From Armillaria gallica (lineage: Eukaryota; Basidiomycota; Agaricomycetes; Agaricales; Physalacriaceae): a stretch of 64,000 nt of DNA. The translations under genes were made by a program, and so were the position numbers. Every line of letters starts with the position of its first letter. Within the stretch, counting starts at the first letter, position 1. The stretch is from positions 5,394,001 to 5,458,000 of the forward strand of contig JBANDB010000002.1 in NCBI GenBank assembly GCA_037576215.1, written 5' to 3'. Positions 11,316 through 23,862 of this stretch are shown one piece after another. The notes under the pieces are model-generated. The model saw nothing but the letters and a program-made list of their open reading frames with translations. It did not search any database and was not told the DNA's origin.

Positions 11316-13800
11316 CGGTCGAACCGGTCCGAGACTCACCTGCCACTTGCTCGTTATTCCCTTCCTTTTCTGTGCGCTATTCTTCGGGTCTAGGGCTCAT
11401 TTGCTCCTACAACTGTTCTCTGATATATCATACATGCATACAGTGGGATTCACACATTTTCAAACTGTTTACCATGTACATTGAATATTCTGTACTTACT
11501 TTTCTCCTTCGCCATTCTCTCTTGTGTTTCTTGCTTTCTTACTATGCTCATTTCGAACCCTTAAGATTATGATACAACCTCCGGCGCGCGCAGCGTGGAA
11601 AAAAACATAGATCTCTAACTTTGACGCATTGATAAATGGACCAGAGCTTTCTGGATTTTTCTTTTCCTCTTTCTTTTTCTTCCAAATTCGGGTGAAAAAC
11701 ACCCAGTGTAATGATCGGAAAAAACCGGCGCCATTTCGGTACAATCTCCCATTTTCTCACGGTGCCCTCGTTGTTCTTGTCTTGCACTGTCGTCTAGTAG
11801 CCAATCATAGGCACGGTGGACGACCGAGGTATTGAAAGGTGCTATCTTTGTTGACTTCTGCTAGTTTATGTCCACCGCAGCCGACTACGCATTTCTACAT
11901 GTTGAAAGGTCGACACGGATCTGCGGCTGCTTCGCGTCTGCCGTGCAGAAAAACTCGGCGACGCCGGATGAGCTATCTCCCGAACGGCTGTCTTATTGAC
12001 GTGCCTGGACTGACACTCAAGCCGGCTGTCACTTTATTATTGAAGGTAAGGATAACCTTTCTTTCCGAACAAAACGGACAAGATCATTGACTAGGCCTCG
12101 TGGTATGCACGTTTACCTCCAAGTTCAAAAATTTTCGCCTATCTTCTCTGGATACCATCACGCAACTTGAAGACTGAAGTTTTTTCCGTCAAGGTTGACT
12201 ATTCCCAACCATCAGCGCCAAACGGTGGATGCCTGCCGACTTCGTATTTCTGGCACATAATATCATATGACCCACCGTCCTTCACGCGTCTGATAACTTC
12301 GAATTTACCAGGTAAGGTCCCATTTTACGCCGTCGTTGCTGACCGTCTGTTCAATGCTGTGATGTATAGGTGCAACACCACGCTGTTTCTGCTCTATAGA
12401 GTGCCTGTTAGTAAGAAACCTGAAGCCTCTTTAGACCACTATTACACTGATGGTGAATTACGCTGAACTGTCAGTGAACTTCTCTCGGCTACCCGAGCTT
12501 CCGCAGGGTCAGATATCGGGCCCGAATGACGTCTCCCCCGTCTCTCAAAATGCACCAACTTCGATTGATAAAGATCAGATGTAGTATCCGGGTGGCTAAC
12601 CGTGAGTGTTTGTTCTCACTTCTATCAGGCGTTCTGATCGACCTTTGTTGATATATGAAGGCATATCTTCCCTCCCGTTTCACATGTTCATGACCGAGTC
12701 TCGGTGAGAAATAAAGGCCCTTTGAGCCCTCCGTGCATTCTCGGTAAGCACCTATTTTGGGCTAGGCAAAAAGCGGGGACAATGGGTGGGATAACATGGG
12801 AACTTTGACAAAGTCTCTTGACTACAGCCTCATTTATGTAAACGAGTCGGGATGCCCTTGAATGGTAAAGCCGACTCTGGCAAGAGACTGTCAGAATTCC
12901 ATCTCGTTTCCATTGTATTTTGACCGGCGTAAGTCTATCACTTCTGGCAGGTGACTAACTCAATGCTCCTGCATGAGCTATGTATAGCAAGGGGCTCGCC
13001 GTGTGCTTGACGAGGTCTAGGGTATGGATGACGGAACCATTATTTTGAACTCGGCGCGCGCCTGCGTAGAGCATCTCCAGGGTCCCCGGTTTTGATCGTG
13101 AGCCGTGGCATAGACCTGAGTATCACAGCTAGTCGCAGTTTTCCTGTGAAAACTTCGAGGAACGCTTTGTCGGACGTGATTTCTCATTTGGACTGTCAGC
13201 TCTCCTCAACAACGACTCGGAGGTTCTGATGACGACGCTTGGAACATGACGATGTTTATCACTATAACAGCGGCGTATGGACAACACCATGGAGTTGTCG
13301 TTCCTCATACCGGGATTCAGAGAAATTGCCGTGACGGGCCATCCGTACCCCAACTTACCCAACCATGGCACGAGCTTGTAATCCCAGCCATCTTTGGAAG
13401 TTCGGGCGTTTTACCAACAGTCAGTGGTAATGATGACGCTCGGAGAATATTCTATATCGATGCAACCGCCGTGAGGATGCCATTGCTGCCGATCTTCAAT
13501 TAGTGGAGATGTCCGTTGTGTATTTTCAGGTTCTCTATACACGTACACAGCCATGGTCAGTGGACATTAACGTCTCATCCTCCCTTGGTAGGTTATGTGT
13601 AGTGGCTGTAACAATCAGTATTGAAGGCACTTCCAAATTTGATTCCGTGTCTAGCAATAACGTGAGCTTGGCTTGTGACCGTATATCCCGAAATCGAAAT
13701 TTCGAAGTCGGAATTGATCCACATGGTTCGTTAAGACCCTTCCTTTCCGCTGTCCCTTTTGAGTAAGCACGCCCATCCACAACACTGACGCCCGTATGTG

Positions 13801-16061
13801 ATGAATCCTGGCAGTCTCCTCCTTTTGAGCTTCGTGGCTGTTCTCTCGTCCTTCATCGTCGCTGCCCAGGTGAGCCACGGCATCGTCTCGGCTTACAAAC
13901 AAACATCTCACCCGAATATTCCCAGGATGATCATTATGCAACTGTGGGTCGCTTTTTTTCGCGCTAGAAATCAATTCAGAATTCATTTTGAATACAGTTG
14001 AACAATAAGCAGGGTCAGACTCCGTGTGAGCTGGTCGAGGAGATGGAGCGGTGTCCACAGGCGAGGGCGGTTGGGTGGGACACAGTGTTTGGTGAACAGG
14101 GAGCTTCCCGTCCACAGCACTTACAGCATGGAGAACCGAGCCCAAACTGGTGTACATGGTGCAGTATCATCTTCCACTGCATTTATATTACACTTAACCG
14201 CAAACAGCACGAACGTCTTCTTCAACATCTGGAGCGCTTGTTTGATGAGCCAAGGCAACTACTCGCTGACCTCGGATCAGTGGCAGAGCCAGTGCGAGCA
14301 GCAGAAACTGCGTATTAGCACGTCTAAGCGCTCCGTTGGAGACCAAGATCACGTACCTATGTGGGCCTACGCTGAAATGCCAGTCAATCAGACCTTCAAT
14401 ATTCGTCAAGCCACCAATTGTAAGCAAGTATTCTCGGAGCATATCCTGTATCTCTTATTCTTAGCAGCCGAGAATTCCGAAGATCAAAGCAGCAGCTGGT
14501 CAAGGTATCAGATCATCACAATAGTGGCTATATCTTGCTCAGCTTTGGGCGTCGCCGCGATCTTGCTCTTTTTGTACCGGTGGAGGAGTTTGTGGGCGCG
14601 ACACCACGGTGTATCACTGAAAGGCTTTTCGTTCAAATTTCCCCGCTTCCCCCACGGGCCGAAGAAAGTACGGAGCGACAGCAGGGACAATAATTGGGCC
14701 ATCGACGAAGTAGAAGCCTTGGATGATTATCAGTACGTGCCTACACCATCAACGTCACGAAGTGGACACATCCGGCTCTCGTCTACCCCAACCCCTACGA
14801 TGGCCCGGCCCGGCGGACATGGTACATACGATCCCAGGACTTTTTCGAAAGACGAGGAACAAATTTCTTGACATTTCGGAATATATTCCTCGCCCGTGGA
14901 GAACGAAGCCTGTGCATGTCAAGGCGCTGTCTCGCGACATGTTATTTGACATTGATGGCACCGCACTCAGCACAAAGACCGACTCTACGCTCGAGAACTA
15001 TCGCACAGCGGGCAAGCAGGTGTACGCTGCCCAGGCTGAACCTGGTCCTCGCAGGTTTTCCCGTTACTCCGTGATGGATAATGAAAGCTACATCAGTAAT
15101 AATGGAGAGGACCAACCTGGGTTCGAAGCCGATAGCGAACAAGAGCGGCTTATCACACCTTCCGAAGAGTTCCCTGAACCCCCGCCCAGTGTCCTGTTGA
15201 TATCTCAAGGCGGCAGAGATTTCACTCTCGAATCGGGCGAAAGCCGCTCGCAGCAACATCATGCAGTTTCCCATGAAGGAGAAGTCCTCGTTGCCTCTAG
15301 TTCACGTCAACCAGAACCACCCGCTGGAGTAAAGGTACGGGCTGCACATGTCATGAATATTGTTGCTTTAATTTTCGGTCCAACAGCACCAACCAATACT
15401 GCGACCTCCACCGGCACCGACATATCCCGCTCCTTTGCCTCCTCTATCCCCTCCGCGAAACATACAACAGCGTCTACGCAAACTGTCATCGGACAACATG
15501 CTTGGCTTACACACGGGCCCAGCACCGTCGCGGGACGGTGCAGCGTACCCCACACCCATGGCTTCCGCCAGCCATCTTCCTCTTCATCCGCCTTCCCCTC
15601 TCGTCATCCACCGCTCCTCCATCGAAGCCCTCCAAAACGCTTCTACGTCCCATTTCCGACTTCCGTCTGACCCTACAACACACCCTGCTCTCGCTTCCAC
15701 TGAGAACCTCCACTTAAACAACTACAGCGACGATAACCTCCCACTCATCTCCTCACCACCATACCACGCATCTCCTCTGCGAGACGAGAGGATACTGACA
15801 CCGCCCCCTCCCAATACCCCTCCGCCCCCACTGACCCCTCCTCATCTTGGCATGTCGACACCCATGTCGATCCGCCCACTCCCGCTGCCAGATTCTTCCC
15901 TGGCCCCATTGGCCCGGACGCATCAGAGGAACCTATCAAGCGAGAGCGTCATACCCGCTCGAACGGATCCTGTGATGCTGTTCTCCGGTGCAGTACGAGC
16001 AACGGGATATATGGCCTCGACAGACTCTTTGGGTCGGGCGTCGCCAGACTTGCACAGGTGA
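13801..16061 (+). CDS. Secreted/single-span membrane protein with long Pro/Ser-rich cytosolic tail (Agaricomycete hypothetical)
   Basis: The start at 13801 gives a signal peptide (MNPGSLLLLSFVAVLSSFIV). Splicing across 13870-13925 and from 13944 to 13997 joins it to DDHYATLNNKQGQTPCELVE. A further intron at about 14051-14117 leads into a Cys-containing ectodomain with FFNIWSACLMSQGNYSL and N-glycosylation sites. An intron at 14420-14467 precedes a clear membrane span (YQIITIVAISCSALGVAAIL) and a basic stop-transfer segment. The tail carries WRTKPVHVKALSRD and, after the intron 15335-15386, a Pro-rich segment ending GRASPDLHR. This architecture recurs in mushroom genomes without known function; a cell-surface sensor role would be a guess. 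The frame changes between 14760 and 14840 without an obvious strong intron (one candidate is GT 14762 to AG 14836), so that junction is unsure. Confidence 0.65.
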
Positions 16062-16882
16062 TGAAAGCGCCCCCGCCGAATTTCTTTCTTTCTATATTCT
16101 ATCTTGGGTCAGGATTTACACGGACAAGTATCTATTTCTGTTTTGATATACGCAAAGCTATCGATGTGTATGCTTTATCTTGTAAGTTATGCAGTTGAAT
16201 GTGTGGTGTTTTCGTTCGTGCGAAAGAGCTATCGATCTATCTCGGGTAAAGGTTAACGATCGGCGTTTCTCATGCATCCTCCGTTTTGGTGGTTTTCATT
16301 TTTATTCTCAGCGAAAACACTCCGAGCTTCGCTGCAGAGAAGCATTTGGGATTCACCTAGATTCTGGTTCCCGACGACGCCCGCCTGGGTAAAGCTGCAT
16401 CCGTCGGAGTAACAAAGAACCAGAAGAAAATCTCATGTGAAGGTGTGCGCGATGTAGACCAAGGCAGCACCAATACTGATCAGCCCCAACCGACAAGCTC
16501 ACAACCTTTTGTGGTCGCTCAATGAGACTATCACGCTAGTAGCGAGGACTTTGCTTTTCCTGGAACTTGAAGCACGCACATTGAATGGATGTTGGAGCGG
16601 CCACGCTTTCCTCCTTTCGGTTGTATAAAAGCCTTAAATATCTATCGAGAAGTCTTCTAGTCTGCGGCATTGGCAGGCGCACTGCCTATAGGCCTATGCC
16701 ATGAATCCAAGGATGGCGCAGCCACTCACTAACCTCATCTCTATACCTTACTTGGTACACAGCGGAACGTTGAAAAAAAATTGTATTGGAAACCAGCTGA
16801 TGCCGTTGGTGAATGGACATATTTTTGGAAGTTCACCTGTGTTCAGATTTAGGCTCGGTCTAGGACTGGTCTAATAAAGCCG
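16062..16882. other. Intergenic between convergent genes
   Basis: It lies between the 3' ends of the plus-strand membrane protein gene and the minus-strand methyltransferase, so both terminators should be here. No other feature was recognised. Confidence 0.5.
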
Positions 16883-18143
16883 CTAAGTCTCTGGTCTAAG
16901 CTTGGAACGTAAGCTCTGGACGTCTTCATGATTGGTCCTGCAGCATCCACCAACTATTATGCCTCCCCATGATGGTTCACTTTCAATGTCTTTCACAATA
17001 CACTCCATATTCTGTACCCATTCTTCGCGCTTTTCAGCTGCAGTCTTTGTGTCACTTATCGTCCATGTTTGCGTTACTGGATCGTATGCGTCGCCTCCAT
17101 TTGGATATACCACGAACCAAGGTTTCTGAAGCAGATGAAGCTCCTTCACCGTATTGGCGACCTGGGGCGTTAGAGCCCGTACATGCGCCATGGATGTACA
17201 GTTGATCCCAAAGCCAGACGGTGTGGGTAAGCCATCATCTTTCAGTGCTGCAGCAGCAACATCGGCAACACTGAGCGTTCCTTCCGCTCTCGGAGTTTCA
17301 GGAAACAGCCCATCAGGAAACACGGCCTCTATCCACCATGGTTTTGACTCTAGGTTGTCCTGCTTAATCCGCGCTTCCACCAGCTCCATAGCTTTCCTGA
17401 TTGCTCGTATCTCTCTAAGCAGAGGAATGGTTTCAAAGGCAAGGCAATCGATCTGACCCCAGGTTTCCGGGTCGCTCAAGAAGACCTCGATTCGTTCGAA
17501 ATGGAAGAGAGCGAGCGCATCGATGGATACTTGCTCCTGCTCAATCTCATCCGAACTGTACGAGTTGAGGTTTTCACCCTCTGTGTCGTACGCACGAGGT
17601 CCATATGGAGGAGGATAGTACCCATCGAATTCGTGTGCGATATTCAGGCTCGCACCGAATGCACCCAAAGAAAGACCAATCCGCACGTCATATGAGCTCG
17701 TAGGACGCTCACTATTAAAGATCTTGCGAGCATCGTTGGCTAGCTGCACAGATTTACGCATGATCTCGATTGCCTCTTCTTTCTGGTATCCAGCCCGGTA
17801 GAAGGTGCTGAACGAAGATTGATACCTGACGATTGACAGTCATGACATATACCATAGGAATGCTAATATGCTAGGAACTTACGTGGAGGTGAGGATAACC
17901 TGCGCACCTGCGCGGAAAAATGCGAGGTGTGCTTGAATCATGACATCGGGCTGTTCGATGACGGCTCGTGAGGACCACAGAGGTGTATTAGATATATTGA
18001 CATTGAAGTCGGTTTCAAGTGTAGTTCCCTGTCCCCTCATTGAGTATATACCGACTGTATTCGCGGATTGACATGCGGCTCACCAATCCTCCATCAGATA
18101 TCACAGGTGATTTGGGGAAGATTTTTGACAATAGCGACGTCAT
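16883..18143 (-). CDS. Homocysteine S-methyltransferase
   Basis: A zinc-dependent enzyme that moves a methyl group from S-methylmethionine or S-adenosylmethionine to homocysteine, giving methionine (yeast Mht1/Sam4 type). Three exons (18143-18084, 18028-17883, 17825-16883) give 382 residues. The N-terminus reads SPVISDGGL joined to GTTLETDFN, then HTPLWSS-like NTPLWSS and QAHLAFFRAGAQVILTSTYQ. Zn ligands are present: GINCTS and the C-terminal GGCCRTNHED. The substrate region AFETIPLLREIRAI is also typical. The introns (18029-18083 and 17826-17882) have clean GT..AG ends and preserve frame. The protein is somewhat longer than the roughly 325-residue yeast enzymes because of an insertion after GASLNIAHEFDG containing YYPPPYGPRAYDTEGEN. 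The family call is firm; methyl-donor preference cannot be told. Confidence 0.93.
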
Positions 18144-18436
18144 CTTAAGGATTCAACGCCTTGAAACTATTTCGTTCTCCTTATATATGTTCGAATCTTT
18201 CCAGAAAAAGTTCCGAGCCGTCGATGCGTCGAGTCTAGGTGGTTCAACGGGCCCAGAGCTTGCGAGGGATCGGCAAGCACAGCTACTCGGGTGTTGCCGT
18301 CTTCCAACCAAAAGCAGACGAAACGAAACAAAAACAAAGTCTCAGTTTGCTGTAAAAGCGTTCGCAGAGGACATAAGTAGATGAAGAGCCAGTAATAGTC
18401 TATGAACATAATAGCTCCAATGTCCAATCCTCTAAA

Positions 18437-20115
18437 TCAATCGCGATACTGCTGTGGAACATCGGTCATTAGGTGCTCGTCCGAGTTAATCCGCCCTTTT
18501 CTAGCATCTGCTTCTTGTCTATATTGCTTAGGTAGAAACGCCAATCCAGCCAAGTATAGAAGCGGCAACAACTAATTTCAAAAGGTTCACCAAACGATCA
18601 GGATGATTAGAATTGGAAGACGCACCACAACCCATATATACCATACAATGTTCGTGCCGTTTGCAACATCTCCTCGGCCAGTAGTATTGGGCCATTCAGT
18701 CACATATCCTGTCCTGACTTGGTAGAGTGCCAAACCGATGATGATTAGTCCAAAGAGAACATGGAAGTAATTTTGGGGTGGACGACCAGGACGTCTCTTG
18801 GGCTTTACCCAGTGGATAATGGCGCCTAAAGCACATTGTGTCAAGTAAAGGACAAATATACTGGCGCCCCATTTCTGAGGACGCATTAGAACCGAAGAAG
18901 GGACAGAAACGAGACACGACGTACTTGATGGTCATCGCTTAGATGCGGTACACCCTGGGAGCTAACGCTCTGCACGCCTAAGGCGAAACCCACAACGATA
19001 AGGGGTCCAGCTAAAACCATGTGTTATATGCTGAATATTGAGTGGTGTCTTTAGGACTCACCGAGAGCAAACTGAGATATCCAGTGGCCTGTGTACCACA
19101 TTGGAGTAAATGTTCTGACATATCGAGCTAGCAAGGACCCAAAAGGCAAGAATAATAGGAAGCCCAGGATGCAAAGGATGGCATGCGCGACAATCATGCG
19201 TTCGAAAGGTTGCAGAGGATCTGACGAGTGACCAGAGGTTATATTTCCGTTCAGATTCAACTCGAAACTGCCATAACCAGTGTGTTCTTCAAGATCGGCA
19301 TCAACGCTAGAGGATCTAGGATTGGTGGATCCGAATCCAAAAATTATTCTTTGAGTGGTATCATTCGTTTTCTAGAAGGCTGTCTGTCAATAAATTTGTT
19401 CGACTGTTCGAAAGGGAGGAGACTGTAGTATACGTCAATAGTGAATGTGAATGTAGTATTTGATGTAGACGTCTGAAATATAATAATGAACAGCGATGCA
19501 AGTCGTCGAGAAGATGCATACAGAGCTTGCAGTTTCGACGAGGGCAGCGACTCGATCAGGATTGCTGTCGACCAGGGGAAGATTATGGCCGTCTCCCCGC
19601 CGTTGAGATAACGTTATGGTTCCATCGCTGTTGGACCACATGATAACCATTTGTGTGTTGTCCATCTGGCTCCCGAATCCTCTATTTGCTATTTATAAGC
19701 AAAGTGGAACTACCGCGAAGGAAATACACGACGACATACATGCCCATCCACCCCACGGTTTGGGAACCTGTACTGGCCAAAGCATCTAACCGCACCACAA
19801 TCAATTTTTACAGAACAGGAGCAAGAAGCGAGGACGAACATTGCACCGTAGGTTCGTTCACGGTCGCCTTGACACACATATACTATGCATATCTGTTAGT
19901 TGGATGGGGGAAATTTTGAGGAAGGTGTGTACTTGGCCGCATCGTGAATCTCCAGTCACAGACGACTGTCTTGAATCTCAATGAGCATGTTGAATAAAAC
20001 GGGAGGAACGACGTACGTTGGAAGACTGCGCGGCGGCAAGCAGGCCGTAGAGCGTCAGTAATGGTATGACACGAGAAGGTACATTTGAACAAAAGTCAAA
20101 GAAGATATCTTGCAT
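18437..20115 (-). CDS. DOMON-cytochrome b561 membrane haem protein, copy A
   Basis: Predicted secretory/plasma membrane electron carrier: an extracellular DOMON (cellobiose-dehydrogenase-like cytochrome) domain fused to a six-helix b561 core that moves electrons across the membrane. From an ATG at 20115 a hydrophobic lead (PLLTLYGLLAAAQ) precedes RQSSVTGDSRCG, MCVKATVNEPTVQ, TVGWMGIGFGSQM and MVIMWSNSDGTITLSQR. DOMON haem ligands are probably a Met in the GSQM/MW region and His of LEEHTGYG. The b561 part has AHAILCILGFLLFLPFGSLL, TGHWISQFALG, PHLSDDHQKWG, IIHWVKPKRR and YFHVLFGLIIIGLALYQV, supplying the conserved haem histidines, then WYIWVV and a last helix LLPLLYLAGLAFLPKQY. It has about ten short introns. 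It is paralogous to 23863-25608 in order, intron positions and sequence. The first exon is the least certain part. Confidence 0.87.
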
Positions 20116-20639
20116 CTTATATAGGGATGCCCGGGCTACAGCACACGTTGGCAGCGGATCAGGGTCGATCGAGCAGTCGTCTTGATCTTTGACGCTCCAT
20201 CCAATCAGAGGGTTGCAGTGACCAATCCGCAGTAGTTGGACCAGGAATCACAGCCTTGCTGTTGTCGGTCGGACAGCCTTCTGCTGGAGGTAAGCGAAAA
20301 TGCCTCTGGAAGATGGACGTGAGACTTCATTCAGACAGTAGAACCTAAACCCTGGTAAGGACTTCCGAGATGGGCATGAAAAATGGCATGATCGGATCGT
20401 GTCCCGCTGGCAAAATAGCAGCATTTCTATCCTACTGGATTTGGAGGCTAGAAAGAAAGACTAAGGCTTGTGTTTTCTCCGAACCTAGATGGGCTGTCAA
20501 CGACCTATAATCAGAAAGCAGTGTATATACTGACTTCGGTGAACCGCCGTGCATCCGACCTATGTGTTAGGTGCTCATGATATTATCGCAGTAATGGAGG
20601 TCTAAACTGGTGACCACAACACGCCCCGTATTGGGCGAA
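20116..20639. other. Upstream region of DOMON-b561 copy A
   Basis: It holds the promoter of copy A (minus strand). No other feature was recognised. Confidence 0.45.
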
Positions 20640-20873
20640 GGGCGCGGAACTACATTCACAATCATTTTTGGTGCTGTGCCTGAGAAGATCACAGTTGTCA
20701 GTATACATGAACCGGAAATGACCTCCCTCCAGGCGCTGTGAACAGTTGCATCTCCCGTTTACACGCAACAGCCTCACCACGTTTCCTTCCACTTCCATCG
20801 CTTCTCGCATCAACTTCACTGACGCTGTCAAGCCTTTCAGCCCACTGAACCGGTCCTATACCGCATCTTTCAG
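20640..20873 (-). pseudogene. Short-chain dehydrogenase fragment
   Basis: On the minus strand LKDAV-stop-DRFSGLKGLTASVKLMRE aligns with LKDDVWERVIAVNLTGPVKLMRE of the intact SDR at 21427-22405, and a later MIVNVVPRPS aligns with AIVNVSSRAG. The Trp codon has become TAG (20856-20858). The coenzyme-binding start and the catalytic YxxxK part are not recognisable, so only the central strip of an SDR remains. Confidence 0.7.
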
Positions 20874-21426
20874 CTGTGAGAAGCGCTTAGATATCAGCGA
20901 GCCCAGCTTCGCGAAAGAGAGACACAGATGTCCACCTAGTGAAGTGAAGAATACCCGGTCGGCAAGGAGGAACCACTAGAAAATCCAGAGACCTTTCTGG
21001 TGAGAACGCAGCAGTGGTAATAGTGGCGCGGCAGCAGGCATCGTTGTTGATTTCGCCAAAGCGATTGACACCTAGACGACATGAGTACTATTATGAAATG
21101 GGACAATCAGAAATTACGCACCAATCTATAGCTAGCGGATCTGGGACCTTATGGATCTGTGCTTCAACATCATCGATTCCATCTCCGACAGTACACTTAC
21201 AGCCTAAGTACACCCCCTGCGACCCATAAATCAATGGACCAAAAATTACACCTCGGATTCACGTTTCTGTGTTGCACACAACCACCTTTTGATTGCTTAG
21301 AATCTCGAGGTCTTGGACAGCCATGGAGGAGGTAAAGTAAAGGCAGGCAAAATCTTCTTCACGAATACGCATCGAGACCATTGGAAGGATAGTTTGTTTG
21401 GTCAAATTCATAAGACACAGGCGTTA
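20874..21426. other. Intergenic, probable further SDR debris
   Basis: No gene recognised. Given the SDR fragment immediately downstream on the minus strand, this may contain unrecognisable remains of its 5' part. Confidence 0.35.
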
Positions 21427-22405
21427 TTAGATTGTACTCCAAGCCTTATCCACAGGCAATATAGCACCGCTGATGCCTTTGCTCGCGTCAGAAACAAGGA
21501 AGACTATGACTTGAGCAATTGTTTCCGGCGCTGCAATTCCTTCGTCCGTCATGGTGTTCATATGAAGGTCAATTACTGGTCTGGAACATACCGCAGTGAG
21601 GATGATACAGAGACTGGAAAGATCTGTACTGACTTGATTTTCATGCTGGACGCGACATCCATATCACGTAATGTGTTGCCAATATTCGTGGCCACGCCTG
21701 AAGTGAAAGAGAACCATATCAGTACCAATGAATATCAAGAGGCGTGAAGACAGACCTCCAGGAGCTACGGCGTTGCACCTTATTCCATCGTCTTTATAGA
21801 GCCAGGCGGTGTTCTTCGTCGCGCCGACCTAGAAGATAAGGTCGATCAACATGGAACTCAAAACACAAGATGCACGTACGATTCCATGTTTACTCGCTGT
21901 ATAAGCGACCCCAGCCACAGCGCCGCTTATGCCTGCTCTGCTCGAGACATTCACGATTGCTCCGCCGCCCTTTACTTTCATCACTTTCACTACTTCTCGC
22001 ATCAACTTAACCGGGCCTGTCAAATTCACTGCAATGACTCGTTCCCACACATCGTCCTTGAGCGTCTCCACGCCTACATTGTTATCCATGATCCCGGCGT
22101 TGTTTACCAGTATATCCACGCCGCCAGATTCAGGAAATGCCTCTTTGCTTGCAGCGATGATGGCATCAGGGGCAAGAGGGTCAGCGATGTTGCTTTCGTA
22201 GAAGGAAAACGCTGGCGAATTTGCAAATACATCATTGGGACGTAGATCAACGCCGAGAACTGAGCACCGGTCTCGGAGAAGTGCTTGGGTAGTGGCGAGC
22301 CCGGTTCCACTGGAAGAACCGGTGACAATGGCGACCTGATGAACAAGTCAGTCATCGGGACATTCGAACACTAGAGAAGGTACAAACTTTTCCGGCCAGA
22401 AACAT
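21427..22405 (-). CDS. Short-chain dehydrogenase/reductase (SDR, classical type)
   Basis: NAD(P)-dependent oxidoreductase of the Rossmann-fold SDR family; substrate unknown. Exon 1 encodes MFLAGK. After an intron the nucleotide-binding loop reads VAIVTGSSSGTGLA (TGxxxGxG present). Then follow GVDLRPNDVF, NIADPLAP, DILVNNAGIMD (NNAG motif), NLTGPVKLMREVV, AIVNVSSRAG (catalytic Ser region) and VAYTASKHGIVG (YxxxK: Tyr and Lys present). Further exons give TAWLYKDDGIRCNAVAPGG and the C-terminal part SDASKGISGAILPVDKAWST ending at TAA 21427-21429. All catalytic positions are kept and every junction is in frame. About 270 residues is the normal length for a classical SDR. It sits between two DOMON-b561 genes in the same orientation. 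Whether they work together is not known. Confidence 0.9.
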
Positions 22406-23862
22406 GATAATGTATAGTCCATACCAGCATCGTCGACGTGTTTAAAGTAAAAAATATAGCATGATGTGGGTGCCCTGAGCGAAACGAAGCCAGCAGGCTT
22501 GCCAGTAACCTTTCTTTAGTTTCTGTTTCGAAAAAAAATCACCAGAAAGTAGTCTGGGTCTCACACTCCGATAACTGCTTAGCAATCTGGCCAATCGCTG
22601 CCATATGTTCAACATTGTTGACAGTCAGACGACTAGAAAAAATTTGATCAGGTCATTGATATCAACGATGATAAACGTACGATTTCTCTTTGTAAGTACT
22701 ATAGCATGTGGTGGTCACGAATCTTACAATGTCGTGCGACTCTCCTTATCCGTTTGCCGAGCTTTTTCGCACAGACGTTGTGGAACGCTTTCGAAATCCG
22801 AAATCGCAACGACTTCATCACATTGTCCCTCATGAGGCTATTCTTCTGTGCACAAGATTACTGAATGCGAGAGAGACATCGCGGCATTTTCTGTATCGCA
22901 TGTCGTCACTCGTGAAGTAGGGCCGCAAAGAGTGGAAGATAGCGGTCGTTGTATCGTTCAGCACGTTGAAATGTTATTTCGGGCCGTTAACCGGAAGATG
23001 AAAGCCACGTGATTTCATCTTTTTAATTTGATCGATTCTTCCCAGAAACCTTGAGGTGCCCTCCGATTACACATGGTTAATATATGTCTTTTAATGCAAC
23101 GGACTAAGTATCCTCTGGAACCCATCTTGACCACCTCTGAAGAACGTCTTGTTTTGTAACCTTTTGTTTCCCATCTGTTATCCCGAGGTACAAAGTACAT
23201 GCTTTTGAATGAAGAATTACATGGGTCCATAACAGGCGTATAACTTCTATGGGAAGGCGCAGGCTTCTGTCCGGTCTGCTTAGGAGATGAATTTGACACA
23301 ATAAAAATATAGCTTCCCACTGAGGTAAACCATGCCAACACGTACCAAGATACACTGGATAAGCACAGAAACTCGCGTTAACGGACCAAGAGCATGAAGA
23401 GTCAAAGACAGGCAAACAATTTTATTACCCTCAATGCCCGTTCCAAAAATATTCTCCTGCGCAAGTTCGAGAGAAAATGCAACTGAGACAATAAGAACTT
23501 GAATAATATTCATGATGACTAGCACATCGTAAAGGTCGGAATCTCTGATTAGTGTCCCCGCGGCCTGTCCTTCCGAGGCTCCGCCGAGGTAAATGCTTAC
23601 TGTACTGTACTAACTGTAACCTACAACGCAATTCACGACACAATGACCGTCGAACAGGCAGGGGAATCTACTGATAACTACAAGACATCTACAAGTTACA
23701 AACGCTACACTCGAAAAGTAAATGGAAGCCGCCATCGCGGCTTGAATAAATGGAAGCAGGCGCTTGAATGTCCGCGATCATGATTTGTACGTGCCTGAGA
23801 AACAAGAAAGGTAAGAAAATCGATAGGTAGGTAGCAAAGGAGAAAAAGGTATCAGAGCCGCA
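22406..23862. other. Gene-poor stretch between SDR and DOMON-b561 copy B
   Basis: It contains the SDR promoter at its left end. Minus-strand open frames around 23280-23640 contain a hydrophobic run (MNIIQVLIVSVAFSLELAQ) preceded by GQAAGTLIRDSDLYDVLV and could be a membrane-protein remnant. I recognise no family and see no full gene model. Confidence 0.35.

Larger units (their letters stand above)
10894..13800. other. Long gene-poor stretch with hairpin and small coding-like remnants
   Basis: No gene could be assigned. It contains a 20-bp-period tandem duplication (11084-11120) and a strong hairpin (11271-11315). A plus-strand open stretch from an ATG at 11868 (MSTAADYAFLHVERSTRICG, stopped by TGA, then WTDTQAGCHFIIE before a good GT at about 12046) looks like a decayed or partly spliced gene up to about 12470. 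Open frames at 13246-13766 are also mildly protein-like but match nothing I recognise. The final 100 bases are probably promoter of the next gene. Confidence 0.4.

Noticed and set aside
21313..21747. 144-residue plus-strand open frame
   Set aside because: It lies antisense to the last exons of the SDR gene, whose motifs and splice sites are clear; it is a shadow frame.
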